Shown here: positions 25,153-33,700 of the stretch, one piece after another
Layout: every line of letters starts with the position of its first letter
How positions within the stretch are numbered: the first letter of the stretch is position 1
Assembly: GCA_964597045.1 (NCBI GenBank)
Contig: CAZQWE010000004.1
Coordinates: forward strand, 124,001 to 188,000
Length of the DNA: 64,000 nucleotides
Direction of reading: 5' to 3'
Source of the DNA: UBA9655 sp964597045
GTDB taxonomy: Bacteria; Pseudomonadota; Alphaproteobacteria; UBA9655
Program-made: the position numbers and the translations under genes
Notes under the pieces: generated by a model
Told to the model about the DNA's origin: nothing
The model's input: only the letters and a program-made list of their open reading frames with translations
Database searches by the model: none

Positions 25153-25238
25153 GGAGGGATGGCCGAGCGGTCAAAGGCAGCAGACTGTAAATCTGCCGAC
25201 GTACGTCTACGCAGGTTCGAATCCTGCTCCCTCCACCA
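25153..25238 (+). tRNA. tRNA-Tyr (GTA)
   Basis: 86-base class II tRNA with a long variable arm and encoded CCA. Acceptor GGAGGGA/TCCCTCC pairs fully. The anticodon loop CTGTAAA gives GUA. Confidence 0.97.
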
Positions 25239-25255
25239 CAGATACATTAATGAGT

Positions 25256-25329
<74 letters not shown>

Positions 25330-25370
25330 AGTTATTTATGATGAACCTTGATATATAGAGGAACAAAGCC

Positions 25371-26561
25371 ATGGCAAAAGAGAAATTCGAGCGGACGAAA
25401 CCGCATTGTAACATCGGAACGATTGGTCACGTAGACCATGGTAAGACGACGCTGACAGCGGCGATCACAAAGGTATTGTCAGAGCAAGGTGGGGCAAGCT
25501 TCACAGCTTATGACCAAATCGACAAGGCACCAGAAGAAAAAGCTCGTGGTATTACAATTTCCACAGCTCACGTTGAGTATGAGACAAAGAACCGTCACTA
25601 CGCACACGTTGACTGCCCAGGCCATGCTGATTACGTCAAGAACATGATTACTGGTGCGGCTCAGATGGACGGCGCAATCCTCGTCGTAAGTGCTGCAGAT
25701 GGTCCAATGCCACAAACTCGTGAGCACATTCTTCTTGCACGTCAAGTCGGTGTTCCAGCGCTTGTTGTGTTTATGAACAAAGTTGACCAAGTGGATGACC
25801 CAGAACTCCTTGAGCTCGTTGAGATGGAAATCCGTGAACTTCTTTCATCCTACGGCTTCCCAGGAGATGATATTCCCATCGTTAAAGGATCCGCTCTTTG
25901 CGCCCTTGAAGGTCGTGAAGACCCGATTGGAAAAGATGCGATCAACAATTTGATGACAGCTGTTGACACATATATCCCACAACCAGAACGCGCGATTGAC
26001 AAGCCATTCTTGATGCCAATTGAAGACGTGTTCTCAATCTCAGGACGTGGTACTGTTGTAACCGGTCGTGTTGAGTCCGGTGTTGTCAAGGTTGGAGAAG
26101 AGTGCGAAATCATTGGCCTCAAGCCAACAGTGAAGACAACAGTTACTGGCGTTGAAATGTTCCGTAAGCTCCTTGATCAAGGTCAAGCAGGAGACAACGT
26201 TGGAGCGCTTCTCCGTGGAACAAAACGTGAAGACGTTGAACGTGGTCAAGTTCTCGCGAAGCCAGGTTCAATCACACCACACACGAACTTTAAGTGTGAA
26301 GCCTACATCCTGAAGAAGGAAGAGGGCGGACGCCACACGCCATTTTTTGCGAACTACCGTCCACAGTTTTATTTCCGTACAACGGACGTAACAGGAACAG
26401 TAAAGCTCCCATCCGGAGTAGAGATGGTGATGCCCGGCGACAACATTGCGATGGAAGTCGAGCTGATTGCACCGATTGCGATGGACGAAGGACTCCGTTT
26501 CGCGATTCGTGAAGGTGGTCGTACGGTCGGTGCAGGCGTCGTCGCTTCGATCATTAAATAG
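25371..26561 (+). CDS. tuf: Elongation factor Tu (copy 1)
   Basis: GTPase that brings aminoacyl-tRNA to the ribosomal A site. 396 residues: G1 GHVDHGKTT, switch GITISTAHVEYE, G3 DCPGHADYVKNM, G4 NKVD, then domains II and III ending VGAGVVASIIK. The protein is identical to copy 2 at 43529. The DNA differs only in the last eleven codons by my reading, with five silent changes. This copy is in the tRNA-tuf-tRNA-secE context. Confidence 0.98.
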   Translation: MAKEKFERTKPHCNIGTIGHVDHGKTTLTAAITKVLSEQGGASFTAYDQIDKAPEEKARGITISTAHVEYETKNRHYAHVDCPGHADYVKNMITGAAQMDGAILVVSAADGPMPQTREHILLARQVGVPALVVFMNKVDQVDDPELLELVEMEIRELLSSYGFPGDDIPIVKGSALCALEGREDPIGKDAINNLMTAVDTYIPQPERAIDKPFLMPIEDVFSISGRGTVVTGRVESGVVKVGEECEIIGLKPTVKTTVTGVEMFRKLLDQGQAGDNVGALLRGTKREDVERGQVLAKPGSITPHTNFKCEAYILKKEEGGRHTPFFANYRPQFYFRTTDVTGTVKLPSGVEMVMPGDNIAMEVELIAPIAMDEGLRFAIREGGRTVGAGVVASIIK

Positions 26562-26563
26562 TA

Positions 26564-26621
26564 ATTAGTGATTGGTAATTGGTTATTAGAGCGTTCTAAT
26601 CACCAATTACTAATAACTAAT
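26564..26621. repeat. Long AT-rich hairpin repeat (family B, copy 1)
   Basis: Two arms of 27 bases that pair with only three mismatches (ATTAGTGATTGG... against CCAATTACTAATAACTAAT) around a four-base GCGT centre. It begins two bases after the tuf1 stop and ends 11 bases before tRNA-Trp. Related hairpins lie at 29388 and 30583. Confidence 0.75.
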
Positions 26622-26632
26622 CGCTAAGATAC

Positions 26633-26709
26633 AGGAGAGTAGCTCAACTGGCTAGAGTACCGGTCTCCAAAACCGGGGGTTGTGGGTTCGAGTCCCACCT
26701 CTCCTGCCA
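26633..26709 (+). tRNA. tRNA-Trp (CCA)
   Basis: 77 bases with encoded CCA end. Acceptor AGGAGAG/CTCTCCT, anticodon stem CCGGT/ACCGG and loop CTCCAAA giving CCA. It sits between tuf and secE, the common bacterial arrangement. Confidence 0.97.
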
Positions 26710-26848
26710 CTGTTTACCAGATCAAAATATATTTTCGTGAGTTCGTGGGCAAGAGGAGAAACTCACGTTGCTTTATGAGCTTTTGATAAACTCACTGTCA
26801 TACTTGTGTCATCAGGAGAATCAGCGCCAAGCAAATCCAGAGGTCAAT

Positions 26849-27152
26849 CTAGTTCGAGCCAAAATGATCGTCCCTGAAGAGAGATGGCTCAATAAATTCT
26901 TTTTCAACCGACGAAGCTTCATTCTTAGAATTATTTGCCACCCGACTAAGGAACACCAACACTATCCACCATCTCATCAATTGTTAATACGTCACTTGGA
27001 TTTGTATCTTGTGCTAAAAGAATGGATCCTAGAGAAGGATGATCAGAGAATGCGGATAGTAAAGTCTCTGCTTTAGCTGATGAATCAGCAACGTAGAGTG
27101 TAGCAGACACTGCGACGACTATGATTGCAATTGAATTGAGTTGAATTGACAT
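26849..27152 (-). pseudogene. Small secreted protein gene, probably frameshifted
   Basis: From ATG 27152 (GGAG nine bases upstream) the frame encodes a signal peptide (LNSIAIIVVAVSATLYVADSS, cleavage near SAKA) and a short mature part to TIDEMVDSVGVP, stopping at 26946. The next frame continues without a gap in character as LSRVANNSKNEASSVEKEFI, then EPSLFRDDHFGSN, stopping at 26849. Joining both gives about 100 residues, so a one-base shift near 26950 is likely. The alternative is that only the 68-residue first part is real. It has a good promoter. Confidence 0.4.
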
Positions 27153-27191
27153 TATAATAAACTCCATGTATTAAGTGTTTAATCTATTATA

Positions 27192-27220
27192 ATAATAATA
27201 AATATAAATAAAAATGTCAA
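27192..27220 (-). promoter_or_regulatory. Near-consensus promoter of the small secreted protein gene
   Basis: On the minus strand a consensus TTGACA is followed after 17 bases by TATTAT, 40 bases before the ATG at 27152. Confidence 0.6.
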
Positions 27221-27251
27221 GTAAATATGAATCATTATTGATCCCATAGGT

Positions 27252-27379
27252 GTCATTGCGAGCAAAGCGGAGCAATCCACCTTTCTTCTTTTTAAGATGG
27301 ATCGCCACGCCTATTATGTGGGCTCGCGATGATGAGTAATTTAGTAAGATTGCTTATTGGCTCCGCTCATCGCAATGAC
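27252..27379. repeat. Palindromic intergenic repeat (family A, copy 2)
   Basis: 128 bases bounded by GTCATTGCGA and TCGCAATGAC. The left 80 bases align with the element at 7290 (same ends, AAAGCG, GCAATC, AAGATGGAT and CCAC..GTGGG parts); the right part adds a second copy of the end sequences. It is located upstream of secE. Confidence 0.7.
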
Positions 27380-27471
27380 GATTCCTGGGAAATGTTGGAC
27401 GCGAAGAAGTATTTGATCTTTTGATTTAACTCTGTTAGAAGAAAGGGTTATTAAACCCAGGACGAAGGAAT

Positions 27472-27669
27472 ATGGCTAGAACATCGCCCATAGAATTTAT
27501 ACGCCAAGTACGTCAGGAAGCCTCAAAAGTAACCTGGCCAACACGCAAGGAAACAATTGTTACGACCATTTTGGTTTTCATTATGGTTTTCATTTGTGCG
27601 ATTTTCTTCCTCGTTATTGATAAAGTCTTATCGTTGATTGTGTCCTGGGTTTTAGGTTTGGGAGTGTAG
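27472..27669 (+). CDS. secE: Preprotein translocase subunit SecE
   Basis: Single-helix clamp of the SecYEG channel. 65 residues: amphipathic RQVRQEASKVTWPTRKETI, the family signature, followed by one membrane helix (about 27-60). This short form lacks the two extra helices of E. coli SecE. nusG starts four bases after its stop. Confidence 0.96.
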   Translation: MARTSPIEFIRQVRQEASKVTWPTRKETIVTTILVFIMVFICAIFFLVIDKVLSLIVSWVLGLGV

Positions 27670-27673
27670 GCCG

Positions 27674-28210
27674 ATGACAGATAAATTTTTATGGTATGTG
27701 GTTAACGTCTATTCAGGGTTTGAGAAGAAAGTTGCTGAGCATATTCAGGAGCAAGCTCTCAAGAAGGGCGTTGCTGATCTGATTGAAGCCGTGCTTGTTC
27801 CAACTGAAGAAGTTGTTGAAGTCAAAAAGGGCGCAAAAGTAACGACAGAACGTAACTTTTTCCCAGGATATGTGCTGATAAAAATGCAACTTACGGATGA
27901 TGTGTGGCATCTTATTCGTCACACTCCAAAGGTTTCAGGCTTTTTGGGTGCTCGTGGAAAACCCACACCCGTCAGTCAATCAGAGGTTGACAGAATCCTT
28001 GCACAAGTTCAAGAAGGTGTGAACAAACCGAAGTCAACAATTTCGTACGAGGTTGGTGAGCAAGTTCGCGTCTGCGATGGTCCCTTTAGTTCCTTTAATG
28101 GAATTGTGGAAGAAGTGGATGAGGACAAGCAGCGCATTAAGGTTGCCGTTTCTATTTTTGGACGGTCAACCCCTATCGATTTGGATTACGTCCAAGTTGA
28201 GAAAATGTAA
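27674..28210 (+). CDS. nusG: Transcription termination/antitermination factor NusG
   Basis: Binds the RNA polymerase clamp and couples it to Rho or to the ribosome. NGN domain (about 5-115) with WYVVNVYSGFEKKVAEHI and FFPGYVLIKM; KOW domain at about 125-178 with GEQVRVCDGPFSSFNGIVEEVD. 178 residues, normal length. Confidence 0.97.
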   Translation: MTDKFLWYVVNVYSGFEKKVAEHIQEQALKKGVADLIEAVLVPTEEVVEVKKGAKVTTERNFFPGYVLIKMQLTDDVWHLIRHTPKVSGFLGARGKPTPVSQSEVDRILAQVQEGVNKPKSTISYEVGEQVRVCDGPFSSFNGIVEEVDEDKQRIKVAVSIFGRSTPIDLDYVQVEKM

Positions 28211-28263
28211 GTTCATGCGGAAGGCTCGCCAAGCCGTACCGCAAACTCAAAAGAGAGGAAGTC

Positions 28264-28692
28264 ATGGCAAAGAAAATTGAAGGTTATATAAAACTGCAGA
28301 TCCCTGCAGGAAAAGCAAACCCCTCACCACCTGTAGGTCCTGCCTTGGGTCAAAGAGGGTTAAACATTATGGAATTCTGTAAAGCGTTTAATGCTCAAAC
28401 CCAGAACATGGAACCAGGAATGCCAATCCCTGTGGTTATTACGGCTTATCAGGATCGTACATTTAGTTTCATCACGAAGACGCCGCCTGTTAGCTATTTT
28501 CTTAAGAAAGCAGCAGGTCTTGCAAAAGGGTCACAAACACCAGGACCAGGCATTGTTGGGAAAGTGACAATGGCACAAGTGCAAGAAATTGCTAAAGCAA
28601 AAATGGTTGATCTGAATGCAAACGATATTGATGCGGCATCTCAGATGATTATAGGATCTGCTCGTTCAATGGGCATAGAGGTAGTGGGGTAG
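28264..28692 (+). CDS. rplK: 50S ribosomal protein L11
   Basis: Forms the L11 stalk base, the GTPase-associated centre. 142 residues with the signature PSPPVGPALGQRGLNIMEFC at the N-terminus and SARSMGIEVVG at the end. GAGAGGAAG precedes the ATG. rplA starts four bases downstream. Confidence 0.98.
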   Translation: MAKKIEGYIKLQIPAGKANPSPPVGPALGQRGLNIMEFCKAFNAQTQNMEPGMPIPVVITAYQDRTFSFITKTPPVSYFLKKAAGLAKGSQTPGPGIVGKVTMAQVQEIAKAKMVDLNANDIDAASQMIIGSARSMGIEVVG

Positions 28693-28695
28693 ACA

Positions 28696-29391
28696 ATGGC
28701 AGGTAAGAGAATTCGTAAAGCTTATGAAGGTCTGAGCGCACTTGAGTCCTTCACCATTAAAGAGGCTGTTCGTATTGTAAAAGAGAGAGCGACAGCCAAA
28801 TTTGATGAAACCATTGAAATAGCAATCAATTTGAATATTGATCCTAAAAAGTCAGATCAGAATATTCGTGGTGTTACCCAGCTTCCTGCGGGAACAGGTA
28901 AAACACTTCGTGTTGCTGTATTTGCTAAGGGCCCCAAGGCAGAGGAAGCCCGTAAAGCAGGAGCAGACATTGTTGGAGATGAAGACTTGGCTGAGAAAGT
29001 TCAAGGTGGCGAAATCAACTTTGATCGTTGTATTGCAACCCCTGATATGATGGGGCTTCTCGGAAAGCTAGCCCGTGTTTTGGGACCAAAAGGCTTGATG
29101 CCTAATCCCAAACTTGGAACTGTGACAATGGAGGTTGCTGAAGCAGTTAAAGCCTCCAAAGGCGGTCAAGTAGAATACCGAGCGGAAAAAAATGGTATTG
29201 TCCACGCAGGTATTGGAAAAGCAAGTTTCTCTGGAGATGATATCGAGAAAAACTTGCGTTCTTTCATAGATGCGATTATGAAAGCTAAACCAACTGGTGT
29301 AAAAGGATCTTATGTGAAGAAATTATCTCTTTCTTCGACAATGGGTCCATCTGTAAGGATTGATATTGCTGACCTAGGGTCAGTGAGTTAG
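28696..29391 (+). CDS. rplA: 50S ribosomal protein L1
   Basis: L1-stalk protein that helps deacylated tRNA leave and, in other bacteria, represses its own rplK-rplA message. 231 residues with NLNIDPKKSDQNIRGVTQLP and LGPKGLMPNPKLGTVT. The stop codon lies inside the start of a long hairpin repeat. Confidence 0.98.
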   Translation: MAGKRIRKAYEGLSALESFTIKEAVRIVKERATAKFDETIEIAINLNIDPKKSDQNIRGVTQLPAGTGKTLRVAVFAKGPKAEEARKAGADIVGDEDLAEKVQGGEINFDRCIATPDMMGLLGKLARVLGPKGLMPNPKLGTVTMEVAEAVKASKGGQVEYRAEKNGIVHAGIGKASFSGDDIEKNLRSFIDAIMKAKPTGVKGSYVKKLSLSSTMGPSVRIDIADLGSVS

Positions 29392-29462
29392 TTATTGGAT
29401 ATTGGTAATTCGTCATTAGAAAATCTTATTCCAATGACGAATCTATCATTACTAATAACTAA
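29388..29462. repeat. Long AT-rich hairpin repeat (family B, copy 2)
   Basis: TTAGTTATTGG..TTCGTCATTAGA pairs with CCAATGACGAA..ACTAATAACTAA, an imperfect stem of about 30 bases. It starts in the rplA stop codon and precedes the rplJ leader. Confidence 0.7.
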
Positions 29463-29464
29463 AA

Positions 29465-29664
29465 AGCCTGTCCAAGACTGTGGGGATCGTAAGATTTAAT
29501 GTGAAAGCCCCTACATAGACGGGAGAGTCGGAATGATAAGGCTGCACAGCCTGAAAGTGACGATTTTCACGGACGGGAAAGGTGACTGATACTGATGGAC
29601 AGTGTCAGTTTTTGTGCAACCAACTTTTGGGGTTTTCTCAAAGGTTAAACTATGGAGACGTATC
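29465..29664 (+). promoter_or_regulatory. rplJ (L10) leader region
   Basis: 200 non-coding bases before rplJ with several short pairings (GACGGGAGAGTC, GGCTGCACAGCC, AAAGCCCC with GGGG). L10 in complex with L12 controls rplJL through such leaders in other bacteria; here the leader also holds a terminator-like hairpin at 29585-29613. Confidence 0.55.
29585..29613 (+). terminator. Putative attenuator hairpin in the rplJ leader
   Basis: ACTGATACTG pairs with CAGTGTCAGT (one T-G pair) around a five-base loop and runs straight into a T run (TTTTT with the last stem T). It stands 51 bases before the GTG of rplJ, so it would reduce read-through into rplJL-rpoBC unless prevented. Confidence 0.6.
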
Positions 29665-30174
29665 GTGGACCGTAGCGAGAAAGAACAGCTGGTTTCCACT
29701 TTGCGCCAAGGGCTTGAAGAATCGAGCTTGGTCATTGTCGCCCAACAAACAGGGTTGACTGTGGCTGAAGTCTCAGATCTCAGGCGCCAAATGCGTGAAG
29801 CCGGAGCACAGTACAAAGTGACAAAGAATACTTTGGCACGTTTGGCTGTTGCTGGGACACAGAACGAAGGCTTGAATAGTCTTCTTTCCGGGCCTACAGC
29901 GCTAGCTTATTCGAAGGATCCTGTTGCGGCTGCAAAAATAACCATGAAATTTGCTAACAGCAATGACAAGTTCAGTGTTGTGGGTGGAATATTAGATGGT
30001 AAGGTTTTAAGTCAAAAAGATATTGAAACCCTATCTAAACTCCCATCACTCGACGAATTGCGTGCAAAGATCGTGGGTATGATATCAACCCCAGCAACAC
30101 GAATTGCTGGTGTTATGCAGGCGTCTGCAGGTCAATTAGCTCGGGTTATTTCAGCTTATGGCAACAAAGCTTAA
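29665..30174 (+). CDS. rplJ: 50S ribosomal protein L10
   Basis: Anchors the L7/L12 stalk. 169 residues from GTG 29665 (MDRSEKEQLVSTLRQGLEES), with GGAG nine bases upstream; the frame is open further upstream to 29602 but that part overlaps the leader hairpin. VTKNTLARLA and the C-terminal L12-binding helix with TPATRIAGVMQASAGQLARV are typical. Confidence 0.96.
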   Translation: MDRSEKEQLVSTLRQGLEESSLVIVAQQTGLTVAEVSDLRRQMREAGAQYKVTKNTLARLAVAGTQNEGLNSLLSGPTALAYSKDPVAAAKITMKFANSNDKFSVVGGILDGKVLSQKDIETLSKLPSLDELRAKIVGMISTPATRIAGVMQASAGQLARVISAYGNKA

Positions 30175-30207
30175 GTATCCCTATATATAAGAAGGAGTAT
30201 ATAAATC

Positions 30208-30585
30208 ATGGCTGCAAATTTAGATAAAATTGTAGAACAACTTTCTGAACTAACTGTTATGGAAGCGGCATCGCTTTCAAAAATGCTTGAGGAAAAGTGG
30301 GGCGTAAGTGCTGCTGCTCCAGTCGCTGTTGCGGCTGTTGCGGGTATGGCTGCTGAAGCTCCAGGTGAAGAAAAGACTGAATTCCAAGTGATCTTGAGTG
30401 CTTCAGGTGACAAGAAAATCGAAGTCATCAAAGAAGTTCGTACCATCACAGGTCTTGGCTTGAAAGAAGCAAAAGATCTCGTTGAAGGTGCACCAAAGAC
30501 TTTGAAGGAAGCTGCACCAAAAGCTGAAGCTGAAGAAATCAAGAAAAAGCTTGAAGCTGTCGGCGCTAAGGTAGACCTTAAGTAA
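30208..30585 (+). CDS. rplL: 50S ribosomal protein L7/L12
   Basis: Flexible stalk protein that recruits translation GTPases. 125 residues: N-terminal dimerisation part (LDKIVEQLSELTVMEAASLS), Ala/Val-rich hinge, C-terminal domain with EVRTITGLGLKEAKDLVEGA. Preceded by AAGGAG. The stop codon merges with the third hairpin repeat. Confidence 0.98.
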   Translation: MAANLDKIVEQLSELTVMEAASLSKMLEEKWGVSAAAPVAVAAVAGMAAEAPGEEKTEFQVILSASGDKKIEVIKEVRTITGLGLKEAKDLVEGAPKTLKEAAPKAEAEEIKKKLEAVGAKVDLK

Positions 30586-30700
30586 TCAGTAATCAGTAAT
30601 CAGTGATCAGAAAGGACTTAGGTTACATTCTGGTCACTGATTGCTGTTCTGACTACTTTTCCGATTACTGATTACTGATAACCGATTACTGAACACTGAC
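30583..30700. repeat. Long hairpin repeat (family B, copy 3) between rplL and rpoB
   Basis: Tandem AATCAGT units (TAATCAGTAATCAGTAATC) on the left face inverted copies on the right (CCGATTACTGATTACTGATA, then ACCGATTACTGAACACTGAC). It fills nearly the whole rplL-rpoB gap, where E. coli has an attenuator and an RNase III site. Confidence 0.75.
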
Positions 30701-30710
30701 GAGGGCATCA

Positions 30711-33700
30711 ATGGCAAGAACTTATACTGAGCGTAAAAGAATCCGGAAAAGCTTTGCAAGAATTCCGGAGATAGCTCCTTTGCCGAATCTGATTGAACTA
30801 CAAAAGACATCCTATGAGAACTTTCTCCAAATGGATATCTCACCGGAAAAAAGGACACCAACTGGACTGCAAGAAGTATTCCAGTCTGTTTTTCCTATAA
30901 GTGATTTTTCTGGAAAGTCCCAATTGGAATTCTATCGCTATGATTTTGATGCACCAAAATATGATGTTGAGGAATGTAAGCAAAGAGGCATGACATTTGC
31001 AGCGCCTCTACGCGTTACTTTTCGCCTCGTTGTTTGGGATATTGAGGAAGATACGGGTTCTAAGTCTATCCGAGATATTAAAGAACAAGAAGTCTATATG
31101 GGTGATATTCCCTTGATGACAGATCACGGGACCTTCATTGTGAATGGTATTGAGCGTGTTGTTGTCTCTCAAATGCACCGTTCTCCCGGTGTATTCTTTG
31201 ACCATGATAGTGGAAAGTCTCACTCCTCAGGTAAGTATCTCTTTTCAGCGCGTGTTATTCCTTACCGTGGATCATGGCTCGACTTTGAATTTGATGCGAA
31301 AGATATCGTATACACCCGTATTGATCGCAAAAGAAAAATTCCTGTTACCACGTTTTTAATGGCTCTCGACAATGAGGCAACTGCGAAAAAACGTCAAAAG
31401 CTTGCTGAAAAAGGTGAAAAGCTTGACCCGATTGAAGCCCAAGGAATGTCTCGAGAAGAAATTTTGAATACATTCTATGGAACTGTTGAGTATACAAAAT
31501 CCAAGAAAAATTGGAAGACAGCTTTCCACCCAGAAACGGTCAAGATTGGTAAACTTACCCATGATTTAACGGATGCAGAAACGGGGAAAGTCGTGGCGGC
31601 AGAAGGTGCTAAGATGAACCTGAAATTTGCCCGGAAACTTCAATCAGAAGGCCTATCAGAAATTCTTATTTATAAGGAAGACTTGATCGGTCATTACATT
31701 GCCTATGATGTCATTAATGAGAAAACAGGTGAAGTCTACGCTGAAGCAGGTGATGAAATTACAGCAGCTCTGCTCGATACTTTAGACGAAGCCGGAGTTA
31801 AGACAATTCCAACTTTAGCTATTGACCATGTTAACGTAGGTGCTTACCTCCGGAATACATTAATGGCAGATAAGAATTTGTCTCGTGAAGACGCTCTCAT
31901 TGATATCTATAGAATCCTGCGTCCTGGTGAACCACCAACGATTGAAGGAGCTGAGAATCTCTTTAATTCCCTATTCTTTGATGCAGAACGTTACGATCTT
32001 TCTTCTGTTGGTAGAGTGAAGATGAACTCACGATTGAGCTTAGATACACTTGATACGGTTCGCGTACTCAGAAAGGATGATATTCTAGCCATTGTTAAAG
32101 TACTTTTGGATCTTAAAGATGGACGTGGCAGTATTGATGATATCGATAACCTAGGAAATCGTCGTGTGCGTTCAGTGGGTGAATTGCTTGAAAATCAATA
32201 TCGTATTGGACTTTCTCGAATGGAAAGGGCGATTCGTGAAAGAATGAGCTCTGTTGAGATTGATACAGTCATGCCTCATGATTTGATCAATGCGAAGCCG
32301 GCAGCGGCCGCTGTTCGCGAGTTCTTCGGAACGTCTCAGTTGTCCCAATTTATGGATCAAACAAACCCGCTGTCTGAGATAAATCATAAGCGCCGCTTGT
32401 CAGCATTAGGCCCAGGCGGCTTGACCCGTGACCGTGCAACATTTGAAGTTCGTGACGTTCACCCCACTCATTATGGACGTATATGCCCGATTGAAACACC
32501 AGAAGGTCCGAATATTGGTCTTATTAACTCTCTTGCGACTTATGCTCGTGTAAATAAGTATGGGTTTATCGAAACCCCATATCGTAAAGTCACGAATGGT
32601 AAAGTTACAAAGGATATCATTTACCTCACGGCAATGGATGAAAGTAAGCATACAATTGCTCAAGCTAACGCTGAATTGAATAAAGATAATTCGTTTATGC
32701 TCGACTTTGTAAATTGTCGCAGGAATGGTGAATTTATTGTGGCTCCGGCTTCAGAAATTGATTTGATGGATATTTCTCCAAAGCAAATCGTCTCTGTTGC
32801 AGCGTCGCTCATTCCCTTTATTGAAAATGACGATGCGAACCGTGCATTGATGGGATCCAACATGCAACGTCAAGCTGTGCCTTTGCTTCGAACAGAGGCT
32901 CCCTTTGTGGGAACAGGTATGGAAGGTCCCGTGGCTCGTGACTCAGGTGTTGCTGTTGTTGCGAAGAGAACCGGTGTCGTTGACCAAGTGGATGCCTCTC
33001 GAATTGTTATTCGTGTTACGGACGAAAGTGCGATGACAGCAAGTAACGTCGATATCTACAATCTGTGGAAATTCCAAAGATCTAATGACAAGACCTGTAT
33101 TAACCAAAAACCCCTCGTGAATGTTGGGGATAGGGTTGAGAAGGGCGATATCATCGCTGATGGTCCTTGTATGAATCTGGGTGAACTGGCTTTGGGAACA
33201 AATGCCTTGGTTGCGTTCGTATCTTGGAATGGATACAATTTTGAAGACTCCATTATCATCTCTGAGAGAATCGTGAAGGACGATCTGTTCACATCTATCC
33301 ATATCGAAGAGTACGAAGTCTCCGCACGTGATACCAAGTTGGGGAATGAGGAAATTACCCGTGATATTCCAAACGTTGGTGATGAAGCCCTGCGTCACTT
33401 AGACGAAGCAGGTATCGTTTATATCGGAGCTGATGTGAAGCCAGGGGACATCCTTGTAGGTAAGGTGACTCCAAAAGGTGAAACTCCTTCAACCCCTGAA
33501 GAAAAGCTATTGCGAGCGATCTTCGGTGAGAAGGCTTCTGATGTTCGCGATACGTCCTTAAGGCTTCCTCCGGGAGTTCAGGGGACAATCGTCGATGTTC
33601 GTGTATTCTCAAGACGTGGTGTTGAGAAGGATGAGCGTTCTCTTGCTATTGAAAGAGCTGAAATTGAGCGCCTGGCAAAGGACAGAGATACGGAGAGATC

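Noticed and set aside
26768..27076. Plus-strand frame of 102 codons after tRNA-Trp
   Set aside because: It starts with TTG, has no ribosome-binding site, shows no recognisable domain and lies antisense to the secreted-protein frame that has a signal peptide and a promoter.
30583..30700. AATCAGT tandem units as a CRISPR array
   Set aside because: The units are only about seven bases with no spacers, and the right side is their inverted copy, so it is a hairpin repeat.
32320..32415. Possible natural rifampicin resistance in rpoB
   Set aside because: The region matches wild type at the main resistance positions (D516, H526, S531, L533 equivalents); the two differences (N518 to Thr, T525 to Asn equivalents) are not classic resistance changes.
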